Origin: Jacaranda mimosifolia
Lineage: Eukaryota > Streptophyta > Magnoliopsida > Lamiales > Bignoniaceae
Length of the DNA: 64,000 nucleotides
Assembly: GCA_018894105.1 (NCBI GenBank)
Contig: CM032133.1
Location: 372,001-436,000, forward strand
Direction of reading: 5' to 3'
The notes under the pieces: model-generated
Database searches by the model: none
Told to the model about the DNA's origin: nothing
The model's input: only the letters and a program-made list of their open reading frames with translations
Shown here: positions 47,177-57,720 of the stretch, in pieces
How positions within the stretch are numbered: the first letter of the stretch is position 1
Layout of the letters: each line of letters starts with the position of its first letter
Program-made: the position numbers and the translations under genes

Positions 47177-47647
47177 TGTTGAGAGTTTGAAAATTTTGGA
47201 GAAGACGCACTTATTATTTTTTTTTTCTGTTCATGTTAAAATGAAGTCGTTTCCCAAAATGACACCATCCGCAGTTTATTTTAAGTTTCTAAAGAATAAG
47301 AAAAACTATGCCGTTTGAGTTAGATTTCAGCCAACAACTGGAGTGACCAAATGATGACGCGTGGTGAGGATTAGCTTTCTGTTGGCTCATGATTAGGGCT
47401 TAAAGCAGTAATTAGTTGGCATTTCCTTTCTTTAAATAGTAGACCTGTAATGGAATCGAATTAAAATATTAATGGCAAGAATTTCCCCTTTTTTTTCTCT
47501 ATTCATTCTCCTATGTCTCACAAATTCCACCTTCACACACTTCACGCAACTCTAACTCCCCCTCCCCAGTGAGCAATTAATCCAGAAAAGCTAATTTCCC
47601 TTCTGCACAGGGCAATTCCTCATCAAAATCCTTAGTTGGGTGTAACA
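47177..47647 (+). repeat. 5' LTR of chromovirus C
   Basis: 471 bp, homologous to 52028-52464 with moderate divergence. The poly-T near its start corresponds to a (TTA)n run in the other LTR. Confidence 0.9.
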
Positions 47648-47814
47648 AGTGGCATCGGAGCCGACACATTCTAGTGCTATGGAACAACAACAACCGCACT
47701 GAAGCTCTGGAACAGCAGATAGCTGAGCTTAAAGAGAACAAGTAATTACTAATAGACAACCAACAGGAAATGAAGCAACAACTAGAGGATCTCTTTAAGA
47801 GAATGGAATAATAG

Positions 47815-49016
47815 ATGAGCTACAATAAAGGAAAAGAGCCGATCTCACCATCACCATCCTCATCGCAACCCAATCTTCTTCTTAGGGGTGATGCTGGAAT
47901 CCCTTTATCCCCTTTATTCACCAAACCTGCTGAAAATTCCAACCCAAGGTGGAGTTTCCTAGATTCAGTGGCGAAAACCCTTGTAAGTGGATTAGAAAGT
48001 GTCATAAATACTTCTTGTTTAGCCCTATGCCTGATTATGAGAAAATACTCATGACTGCTTTGCATATGGATAATTTGGCAGATAGTTGGTACCTTAACTA
48101 CATTGAGGGTAGAGAAAGCATGGGATGGGAAAAATTTATTGAGTTGGTTTTACATAGATTCTCTGTGCAAAGTGGGCGTAGTATTGTAGTGAGTTTTAAC
48201 AAGCTTAAGCAAGAAAATATTGTCACTAAGTATGCTTTAAAATTTGAAAAACTTAAAGCATTTATGTCAAATATGAACAGAAGTTTGACAGAAGACTATT
48301 TTGTTCAAAGCTTCATCAGTAGCCTAAAGCAAGAAATAGGTCAGATGGTTGAGATGCTCAATCCAACTTCACTGTCTGACGCTATTCACGTGGCCCAAAA
48401 GCAAGAGACCTTCATTGAGGCTTTGAGCAAATGGACAAAGAATGCTAAGACTATAGGACCTGGAAACTTAAAAAACTGGAAACCTAAACCAAGCACTGTT
48501 AAAACTGAAAAAGGCATTAAATACCCTTCTATTAAAAGACAATCACCAGAAGAGATGGAAGCTAGGAAGAAAAATGGGCTATGCTTTAATTGTGATGAGA
48601 CATATCACATAGGACATAAGTGTAAAAAGCTTTTTGTAATACTGGGGGAAAAAAGGGAAGAGAGTAAGTCTGAAACAGAGACTAAGACCATAGAAGAAGT
48701 AGAGGAAAAGCCACTAAACATCTTTGTCAGGACCTTAGCTGGCCATATTTTACCAGCCACCATTAAACTTATAGGCAAAGTAGGCGCCCATAGCATCACC
48801 ATACTCATTGATACAAGCAGTACACATAGCTTCTTAGACCCTGCCACTACCAGACAACTTCAATGTGAGATAGAGCCTACCCATACTATGACTATAACTG
48901 TGGCAGATGGGGGAAGAATGGAGTGCAATTCCAAGTGTTCAAACTTTAGTTGGGAAATAGGGGGTATTAATTCACTACTAGTGTCAGACTGTTGGGGTTG
49001 GGAGGCTATGACATGA
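47815..49016 (+). pseudogene. Chromovirus C gag and protease
   Basis: Gag begins in the frame at 47815 (MSYNKGKEPISPSPSS) and shifts frame near 47945 into 47949-49016. This carries the gag core (WIRKCHKYF, LADSWYLNYIEG, VQSFISSLKQEIGQMVEMLN), a zinc knuckle (CFNCDETYHIGHKC, about 48584-48624) and an aspartic protease motif where the active triplet is DTS rather than DTG or DSG (ILIDTSSTHSFLD, about 48803). It ends at a stop at 49014. Confidence 0.88.
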
Positions 49017-49111
49017 TATTAGGGGTTGATATACTTAGGAAACTTGGACCCATAACCTTTGATTTTAATAAACCTAGCATTTAGTTTAAAAGAAAATGAA
49101 GAAAGGTTACG

Positions 49112-51990
49112 TTGTTAGGTATCCCAGCCCAGGTTTCTCTGAGCGTGATAACTGGAAAAGAGCTTAACAAGATGATTAGAAAAAAGAAATTCCCCTTGAT
49201 CAGCTGTCTTTGGATGATCGCAGCTATTCCAAATGGTAGGGAACTTGAAAAACATCCAGAATTGCAGCCACTATTGGATAGCTACCATTTTCTCTTTCAA
49301 GAGCCCAAGGGATTACCTCTTAATAGGTCTCACTACCATCAAATTCCTCTATAACTAGGTGTTGAACCCTTCAAAATTCATCCTTACAGATACACCTATA
49401 TCCAAAGGGTAGAAATTGAAAGACTAGTGACTGAAATGCTAGAACAAGGGATAATACAACCTAGTAGTAGTCCATATTCCTCCCCAATACTTCTAGTTAA
49501 GAAAAAAGATGGCTCCTAGAGGGACTATAGGAAATTAAATTCACTTATTATTAGAGACAGCTACCCTATACCCCTAGTTGAGAAGGACCTCTTGGATGAA
49601 TTGAGTGGGGCCACTATCTTTTCAAAAATTGACTTAAGAGCTGTCTACCACCAAATTAGAATGCACCCAACAGACATTTCAAAAGCAGCATTTGTCACCT
49701 CATCAGACCTCTATGAGTTCAAGGTGATGCCATTCGGGCTCACCAATGCTCCAACTACTTTTCAGTCACTAATGAACTATGTCTTTAAGGATCACTTGAG
49801 AGATTTTGTCCTAGTCTTCTTTGATGATATATTGGTGTATAGAAAAACACTTGAGGAGCATAAGAAACATCTAGAAACATTATTTAAGAAGTTGTCACAG
49901 CACCAGCTCCATGCTAAGCTTTCCAAGTGTTCTTTTAGGCAAGAAAGTGTTGACTACCTAGGGCATGTTATTAGTGGGCAAGGGGTAGAAGTAGATCCTG
50001 AAAAAATAAAAACAATGATAGATTGGCTGGTCCCCAAAAGTGTGAAAGCATTAAGAGGGTTCCTAGGTCTAACTAGATATTATAGGAAGTTCATCAAGCA
50101 TTATGGTACAATAGCTAAGCCACTCACTAATCTCACTAAAAAGGGAAAGTTTCACTGGAACCAAGAAGTTCAACAAGCTTTTCTCACCCTTAAAACCACC
50201 ATGACTCAAACTCCAGTTTTCCAACTTCCTAACTTTAGCAAAACCTTCACTGTAGAAACTGATGCTTGCTATAGAGGCCTTGGAGGTATACTATCACAGG
50301 AGAAGCACCCCATAGCCTATATAAGCAAAGCACTTGGAACAAAAGCACTAGGTATGTCAGTGTAAGAAAAGGAATTGCTAACTATCATCTTTGCTGTAGA
50401 AAAATGGAGACCTTACCTTTTGCATAACCCTTTCATCATAAAGACTGACCAAAAGAGCCTCAAATACCTTCTTGAACAATAGATATCCACCCTTTTACAA
50501 CATAAATACTTAATTAAGCTCCTGGGATTCTAGTACACCATTAAATACAGAAAGGGAACTAAAAATAAAGTTGTAGATGCCCTGTCAAGAAGGGATGAAG
50601 AAGGACAGTGCCAGGCCCTTACTACACTGAAAACACTATGGATGGAAGAGCTTGGAAGCAGCTATGAGGATGATTCCTTGGCCCAAGAGGTGATAACTGA
50701 TAGCATACTCTATCTATACAATCTCTCTTTATATAATTGCCAAGGAGGACTCATTAGATGCAAAGGAAAGCTCTATGTTGGAAGCACTACTGATCTCAGG
50801 AAAAGAATAGTCTAATTTATGCACTTTTCTAGTATTGGAGGTCATTGTGGAATACAAGGCACCTTGCAGAGGGTAAAAAGCATATTCACATGGCCAGGGA
50901 TGCATGATCAAGTGCATGAAGTGGTCACCTAATGTCACATTTGTCAGTTGAACAAACACTAAAACGTATAAAACCCTAGGTTGTTGCAACCTTGCCAGTG
51001 CCCAAGCAAGCTTGGAAACACCTAACTATGGATTTTATTAAACAGTTGCCTAGTTCAGAGGGGAAAGATGTAATATGGGTGATTATGGACCGGTTCACCA
51101 AATACTCTCACTTTTTTGCTCTCTCTCATCCTTTCATAGCTACATACATTGCACAACTTTTTCTTGATAATGTTTATAAGTTGCATGGATTACCTTGTAG
51201 TATCACCACTGATCGAGACAAAAATTTTATTAGCAATTTCTGGCAGGAACTACTCTCAAGTCTGGGCATCCAGCAACACTTGAGTACAGCATACCACCCT
51301 TAGACAAATCCTAGGAAGTGGGTGAAATGGCTTGCGATGGCAGAGTATTGGTACAATATGAACTATCACACGTCCATAGCAATGACCCATTCAAAGCATT
51401 ATATGGTTACAAGCCTTCTCAGCTGACTCTAGAACCACAACAACCAGGAATAGTCATAAGGGTTGAACAATTCATGAAAGAAAGGCAGGTGATCATTCAA
51501 CATCTCAAGGAACATCTGGCAAGAGCTCAAGATCGAATGAAGCTAATTGCCAACAAGAAGAAAACTAAGGTTGTATTTCAAGTAGGAGATTTAGTGTATT
51601 TAAAGTTAAAACCCTACAAGTAACTGTCTATACAGAAAAGCAAGGTTTGGAAGCTTAGCCCAAAGTATGCTGGGCTGTTTCCAGTTAAGGAAAGAATTGG
51701 GGAGGTAGCTTACAAACTACAACTACCAGAAGGAGTGAAGATACATCCAATATTTCATGTCTCTATGCTGAAGAAGAAACTTGGAGGTTTTGAACGTGTC
51801 TCTAGTGTACTGCTATCTTTTGATGATGAGGGAGGTTTTCTGTTGCAGCCAAAATGAATTCTAGCGAGGCGACTGGTGAAACAGAAGAACGCACATGTTC
51901 CCCAACTATTAATCTAATGGGCTCATTTACCAGAAACTGAAGCGACTTGGGAAGACTATCAGGTCATCGTTGAAAAATTCCCACAGCTGG
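49112..51990 (+). pseudogene. Chromovirus C pol remnant (RT, RNase H, integrase, chromodomain)
   Basis: RT runs about 49365-50365 with MPFGLTNAPTTFQ and the catalytic FFDDILVY (about 49818-49841); one stop occurs just upstream (49519). RNase H follows (ETDACYRGLGGIL, to about 50600, with stops). Integrase zinc and core occupy about 50800-51300 (TMDF, TTDRDKNF, AYHP), then a stop and a small deletion where the catalytic Glu region should be. The C-terminal GPF-like and chromodomain-like parts lie near 51640-51980 (ETEATWEDY). Multiple stops. Confidence 0.9.
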
Positions 51991-52027
51991 AGCCTTTGGG
52001 ACAAGACTAAAGAAAAAGAAGGGGTTG

Positions 52028-52061
52028 TGTTGCGACGTTGAAAAATCTGGAGAAGACGCAC

Positions 52062-52101
<40 letters not shown>

Positions 52102-52464
52102 GTTCATCTTAAAACGGAATAAGAAAAACTATGCCGTTTGAGTAAGATTCTAGCCAACAATCGGAGTGACCAGATGATGATGCGTGGTGAGGATTAGCTT
52201 TCTGTTAGCTGATGATTAGGGCTTAAAGCAGTAATTAGTTGATATTTCCTTCCTTTAAATAGCAGACCTGTAATGGAATCAAATTAAAATATTAATGGCA
52301 AGAATTTCCTTTTTTTTTTTTTCTTTGTTCAGTCTCCTCTGTCTCACAAATTCCACCTTCACACAACTCAAACTCCCCCTCCCCAGTGAGCAATTAATCC
52401 AGAAAAGCTTATTTTTCTTCTGCACTGGGCAACTCTTCAACGAAATCCTTAGTTGGGTGTAACA
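52028..52464 (+). repeat. 3' LTR of chromovirus C
   Basis: 437 bp. Contains an ATT microsatellite (about 52061-52101) where the 5' LTR has poly-T. Confidence 0.9.
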
Positions 52465-52724
52465 ATCCCCTATTAAGACCCTAATGATCAGCTAACAAAA
52501 ACTAAGCTTGCCACACGTCACCATTCAAATATTCCGATAGCTTGCTGAGATTCGTTAAAAGCGGCGATGTTCTTACTAACGAGGATGGCATCGTTTAACA
52601 ATTATTTATTATATTAGCTATGACTCGAAAGTCAAAACAGCATCATTTCAAGCCAGGACTTGGAAAAGGATAAAAAAAGAAGAAGAACGCGCTTTTCTTG
52701 TAGTCTCAAAGTCGTGACACCCTT

Positions 52725-52887
52725 CCCAAACCCCCTATCAATCCAAAAAACCCAAAAACCTCCATCTACTAGTTAAAGTCCCTCACTCTCTGCAGTCTTC
52801 AATCTGACTTCGAGTTAGGTTCTTCTTCTCCTCTCTCTCCCTCCTTTTCTCTCATCCAGAGCTTTTGGATTTTTGGTGGTTCAGAGG
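52725..52887 (+). other. Possible non-coding first exon of ATP23
   Basis: CT-rich leader-like sequence ends TTCAGAG before GTAAAG (about 52887), followed by a T-rich intron-like stretch. The next plus-strand gene is ATP23 at 57721, whose ATG is preceded by a good acceptor (TAATCCAG, 57700). If joined, the leader intron would be about 4.8 kb. It starts within a few bases of the LTR of chromovirus A, so transposon insertion may have replaced the upstream promoter. Purely an inference; it could belong to another transcript. Confidence 0.35.
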
Positions 52888-52889
52888 TA

Positions 52890-54320
52890 AAGCTTCGACC
52901 TTTTTTTTTTTGGCTTTTTCTACTTAATTATTCATCAAGAAAACTGGGCTAGAAATAATTATTCTGCAACTTTTATTATGATTGTACTATTTCTCTTTCT
53001 TGGTTTACTTTTCTGCATAATTGGCGTGTTTTATGTGGTTGAATTGGATAGATTTGGACTGTGGGTTTTCTAGAAAATTTTCTGCATTTTAGCTGCGCTC
53101 TTGTGTAGAGAAATGGGATAAATAGACAAATAATAAGAAAAAAGATTTAATTTAGTGTGAAGATTTTTGGGCGCATAGGGTCTGCATTACTGCGTTGCCA
53201 ACTTAAGATATGTTTTTCCTTTTTTTTTCTGTTTGGTCAGATAATTAGGAGCTGGTTAGTAAATTTGTGCTTTGTTTTTGTAGTCTGGACTTATTCTTAT
53301 AATGTAGTTCAATTTAAATTCCTTTAGAAGTTCAATTGAGACGAGTCTCTTGCCGGAATGGTGAGCCCTTAAGTCTCATTTTTGTCAAAGGATCATTGCC
53401 CTCTTAGTGATTTGAAGACTAGGGATTTAGTTGCTTTATCTAATTATTTTCTTTTGATAAGAAGCCACAAGTTTAAATTAAATGGCCAACAATTTTTATA
53501 GGTTGCATCTGACTATGCTTTCAATGAAACTGGTAATTGTTTGATTTTTGTCCTTGGTTTTGCCTTGATTAAAAGGGGTATGATTTGCATATGTTCTGGG
53601 TTGATCTTACTGGTAATTAAGCTGGTCTTTCCTGCTGTGAGGTGTATGGATGATCACAGTGGATTTATACATGCATAATTGATCAAGATTTTATAGAATC
53701 TGGCTAGAAGGATTGCTGATTTATGGAAAAATTCCTTCCGGAGCCATATAAAATGTTACCCTTGGGCCTTGGAGGAAGAATTATAAACCCTTGTTGCCAA
53801 GTCTAGTTAAGCATATCACTCTAAAACTATTCTCACATACATTATTATCTTGGCAAAACAGAACATCTTGTGGATCACTTTAGTTTTTATCTATTGTTGA
53901 TTTAGTTCATTGAGTTGAAATTATGCTACTTATGCTTGGAATGTTGATATCCTACTAATTCTTTCTATTTTTAAGTTCTGAAGCTGCAAGTTTTTTTTAT
54001 CAAATTTCTTAAATTCATTAAACGTAGCCAATCAAATTGACCAGGGTTTTGGCTTCAAGCAATTTTAAGGTCGTTTAACTTTATGATATATTCTGAGTGC
54101 TTGTGCTCATTCATTTCTATGTAACTTCACGTCTAGTTTATGATCCATCATCCATGCCAATGTGATGAATAGAAGATAGCGTAGCATATTATGCCATATC
54201 TGATATATGCCTGTATATATATATATATATATATCACAATTGCTTTATTCCTTATCTGATTATATGCCTGTATATGCCACAATTGCATTACCACCTGATT
54301 ACTCATTACTGCTGCCCCTG
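52890..54320. other. T-rich, intron-like sequence, no gene
   Basis: No coding frame. T-rich and consistent with a long leader intron. An AT microsatellite lies at about 54213-54234. Confidence 0.4.
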
Positions 54321-54576
54321 TAGCTAAGGGTGTGAAGAAAGATCAAAATTGATCAAAAATAAAAAATATCAGATCAAATGGAACTGGACCGATCGAAGTG
54401 TATTCTGTTCTACTTCTGATGATATATTTAGAAAATTTTGATTCTTTTTTTCTCTGTTAATAGAAACTGAATTGAAAATCGAAGAAGAAAATCGGTTGGG
54501 CTCAATTTAACCGAAAATCGAAAACCAGTTTGATTATTCTTTTAATTTTTAAAAATATTACTTACTTCCTTACTCG

Positions 54577-54962
54577 TAGGGATGCAAACGAGCTGAGTTG
54601 AACCGAGCGTTGGCCTTTTTTTCAGGCTCGAGCTCGACGAGCTTGGGAAATCAAGCTCAAATACTTGTTCGGCCTCGGCTCAGTTCAGCTCAATTCATTA
54701 GGCTTGAACTTATAATCAAACTATAAGCTTGAGTTCGGCTCAAGTTCGAGCTCGAAAAGTTACATTATTTTATAAAAAAATTTAAAATTATTATATTTTA
54801 TTATATTTTTTTATATATAAATATTTTTTAAATAAAAAATATGGACTTGCAAGCCAGCCGGCTAACTTGCGAACAAGAATTATTTGGCTTGAACTCGAGC
54901 TCAATTACTTTTAGATCCAGCTCATCAAGCTCGCGAGCTAGCTCAGTTCGTTTGCATCCCTA
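54577..54962. mobile_element. hAT-type MITE
   Basis: TAGGGATGCAAACGAGCTGAGTT at the left and CTCAGTTCGTTTGCATCCCTA at the right are near-perfect inverted repeats. Subterminal GAGCTCG/CGAGCTT words recur in both orientations. Flanks CCTTACTC and CCTTACCC suggest a slightly altered 8-bp duplication. Non-coding. Confidence 0.78.
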
Positions 54963-55006
54963 CCTTACCCTATTCCTAATTCCAAATTTCAATTTTCAAT
55001 CCCTAA

Positions 55007-56117
55007 CTCAACCCCAGTATTTTTGGGCCACCTATTTCATGTCATTCCACGCTCCAAATGTTCATTTTTGGGCGTGCGCAGGGTGTGTTAGTGTCCCACA
55101 TTGGTGAAATAAATAAATTGTGGTCTCTATATATGGTTTTGGACAATCCTCACCTCTTGAGCTAGCTTTTGGGATTGAGTTAGGCCCAATGTCCATTCCT
55201 TTAACATGGTATCGGAGCCACCCATTTCCGATGTTAGGTTAGTCAATGTTGTTGGGCCACCCATTTCATGTTATTCCACGCTCCAAATGTTCATTCCTAG
55301 GCGTGCGCGGGGTGTGTTAGTGTCCCACATTGGTGAAATAAATAAGTCGTTGTCTCTATATATGGTTTTAGGCAATCATCACCTCTGGAGCTAGTTTTTA
55401 GGATTGAGTTAGGCCCAAAGTCCATTCTTTAACATGGTATCAGAGCCACCTATTCCCGATGTTGGGTTAGCCAATGTTGTTGAGCCACCTATTTTATGTT
55501 ATTCCACGCTCCAGATGTTCATTCTTGGGCGTGCACGGGGTGTGTTAGTGTCCCACATTGGTGAAATAAATAAATTGTGGTCTTTATATATGATTTTGGA
55601 CAATCCTCACCTCTGGAGCTAGCTTTTGGGGTTGAGTTAGGCCCAATGTCCATTCTTTACGATGGTATCAGAGCCACCTATTCCCGATGTTGAGTTAGCC
55701 AATGTTGTTGGGCCACCCATTTTATGTTATTCCACGCTCCAGATGTTCATTCCTGGGCGTGCACGGGGTGTGTTAGTGTCCCACATTGGTGAAATAAATA
55801 AGTTGTGGTCTCAATATATGGTCTTAGGCAATCATTACCTCTTGAGCTAGCATTTGGGGTTGAGTTAGGCCCAATGTCCATTCTTTAAGATGGTATCGGA
55901 GCCACTCATTCCCGATGTTGGGTTAGCCAATGTTGTTGGGCCCCCATTTCATGTCATTCCACACTTCAGATGTTCATTCCTGGGCGTACGCAGGGTGTGT
56001 TAGTGTCCCACATCGGTGAAATAAATAAGTTGTGGTCTCTATATATGGTCTTAGGCAATCATCACCTCTTGAGCTAGCTTTTGGGGTTGAGTTAGGCCCA
56101 AGGTCCATTCTTTAACA
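55007..56117 (+). mobile_element. Tandem array of a TRIM (miniature LTR retrotransposon)
   Basis: Five copies of a 120-bp LTR (TGTTAGTGTCCCACAT...TTTAACA) at 55086-55206, 55315-55434, 55543-55662, 55771-55890 and 55998-56117 alternate with about 108-bp internal segments. Each internal segment begins with a PBS (TGGTATCRGAGCC) and ends with a G-rich GCGTGCACGGGG polypurine-like tract. The unit is about 228 bp. A partial internal segment precedes the first LTR. The 11-bp sequence TCAATCCCTAA flanks the array (54996-55006 and 56118-56128). Frames of 62 codons recur because the repeats do; they are not genes. Confidence 0.9.
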
Positions 56118-56128
56118 TCAATCCCTAA

Positions 56129-56395
56129 TTGCACACGACCAGACGGCTTCCTCATTCACTACCTCACGCCTCACGCCTCACACCCTGCCAGTCAGCCGCA
56201 CAGCCACGCCACCAGCACGGTGCAGCAGCCGCACAGGTGCACAACCAGTCACACACAGCAAACTGTGCAGGCGCACAGCTTCTCCCCTCCTCAACACGCT
56301 GGTCGCGCTTGGAACTTGAGCACACGGCGCGGGCTCACGCCCACGGCCCAGCACCTGCAGTCTGCACAGCACACGGGTTTCAGGTTTGTTTGTTT
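56129..56395. other. GC-rich island inside the hAT-like shell
   Basis: Unusually GC-rich for this window (CACGCC, GCAGCAGCCGCACAGG, GCGCGGGCTCACGCC), open in several frames but with His/Pro/Ala-rich low-complexity products. A (GTTT)n run follows at about 56387-56406. I see no known gene. It may be captured host sequence, for example a leader exon. Confidence 0.4.
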
Positions 56396-57018
56396 GTTTG
56401 TTTGTTGGTGATTTTTTCATATCTATTTTTTGATTTCTGATTGATTTTTCTGTTAGCAAACAAGGATGAAAAAATTCTGGAACTATGCTTTCTTGAAAAA
56501 ATGGCTTCTTTTCATTCTTTCAAACTGAATTAAGAAAAAGAAGAATAATATTGGAGAATGACTTTGTATGGTAGGACTGAGTTTTCAGTTCGGGGGAACT
56601 GAAGCAGTTCGGTTCATCAGAAATTGAAATCAAACCAGTTTTCAGTTTCAGTTTTACCCGTTAATAACAAACCATGTTCGGATCAATTTTCGGTTTTTCA
56701 TTTGGAAAACCAAATGCACACCCCTAGCCGCTGCTGCTATTGCGACTACTACTATCACTATTATTTATTCTTCTTGTTGTTGTAATTTATTGTTATTACT
56801 AATTATTATTATCATGTTGCCAGTGTGTTTTTGTCATTGAGCATTTTGAGAATTTAAGGCTTATCCTTGCCTTGTGAGGGTATATCCAATACATTTTTGC
56901 CAAAGTGGAAGTTTTGTTATTTATAGTTACACATTATATATTATCTAAATAGTTCAACAATTTTTCTGCTCGTATATGAAGCGTTAGCTCCTTATTTGAC
57001 TGTATCAGCTATGTGAAT

Positions 57019-57354
57019 GGCCATTTGGTTTTATTTTCATTTCCATCATTTCTAAAATAGTGAGAATTAGTTATGTGATATAATGTGGAAATGAAAATGT
57101 ATTTGGATGAAATGTTGGGAAATGTAATGATTATGTTGGTTTTAATAGATTGTAGGTGGAGAGAGATAGAAATAATGGAATAGAGAGAGAACATATATAG
57201 ATTATTGGGAAAAAATATATAGGTTATTGGAAAATGTATTTTGAAAATGGAAATAAAGATTATGTTAGATGAAAATTTCTAAAAAGTGATGATTTCTTTT
57301 TCTGGAATAGTAGAAAATGGAAAAAGTGTGTTTGGAAATAAAACCACACGGACC
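57019..57354. mobile_element. Tourist-like MITE, diverged
   Basis: GGCCATTTGGTTTTATTTTCATTTCC and GGAAATAAAACCACACGGACC are imperfect inverted repeats, and the interior resembles the other Tourist-like copies (AATAGTGAGAAT, GAAATGTAATGATTATG). TTA follows the right end, but the left flank lacks it. Confidence 0.65.
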
Positions 57355-57720
57355 TTATGAAGTATGTCCTGATTGCCATGCATTTCAATACTAGGGTAGT
57401 TTTGTGCAGCTGCCACATAGATCTGTGAATTTATTGATTTGTTAGAATGATGTGGATGGTTTGAACTTGTTCACTAATTTAGATTTTTCTTTATTAATTG
57501 GTTCCCTTTAGTTTAATGTTATTTGAATGGGGTTCCCCTTTCTTCCTACAATTTTTTTTTTTTTTGACAAGATCTTCTGTTATGTTTCTTACTTACTAAT
57601 ACATAAGTTTGGAAATACTATTGGAAGACAAAGAAGGAAGAGTGAAGCAAGTAATACCTTGTGAATGAGTTGATAAAACACTTTAGCTTGACTAATCCAG
57701 TTTGAAACTACCAGAAACTC

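Larger units (their letters stand above)
47177..52464 (+). mobile_element. Chromovirus C (plus strand) inside the 5' LTR of chromovirus A
   Basis: LTRs 47177-47647 and 52028-52464 run TGTTG...TAACA. Flanks ATCCG (47172-47176) and ATCCC (52465-52469) are a 4-of-5 target duplication. A PBS-like TGGCATCGGAGCC follows the 5' LTR (47650) and an A/G-rich tract precedes the 3' LTR. The interior keeps gag to chromodomain order but has stops and a short integrase deletion. It is not autonomous. Confidence 0.93.
37256..52719 (-). mobile_element. Ty3/Gypsy chromovirus A (minus strand), split by two later chromoviruses
   Basis: Flanked by the 5-bp duplication CCCTT (37251-37255 and 52720-52724). The outer LTRs are 37256-37724 (3') and 46951-47176 plus 52465-52719 (5', interrupted). 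The PBS on the minus strand (TGGCATCAGAGC, plus 46937-46948) matches the Met-tRNA type. Coding order on the minus strand is gag, protease, RT, RNase H, integrase, chromodomain-like end. Without the inserts at 39951-44729 (plus TSD) and 47177-52464 (plus TSD) the element is about 5.4 kb. It is full of stops. Confidence 0.92.
54325..56726. mobile_element. hAT-like shell element containing nested repeats
   Basis: The left end TAAGGGTGTGAAGAAAGATC and the right end TTTGGAAAACCAAATGCACACCCCTA form a short imperfect inverted pair of hAT type (TAGGGGTGTG). Subterminal regions on both sides contain AATCGGTT/ACCGAAAA/AACCAGTTT words in mixed orientations. A MITE (54577-54962) and a TRIM array (55007-56117) have landed inside. 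No clear target duplication was found. Confidence 0.5.

Noticed and set aside
55206..55850. Three plus-strand reading frames of 62 codons with near-identical products
   Set aside because: They repeat because the TRIM unit is tandemly duplicated; they cross LTR, PBS and internal sequence and are not a gene family.
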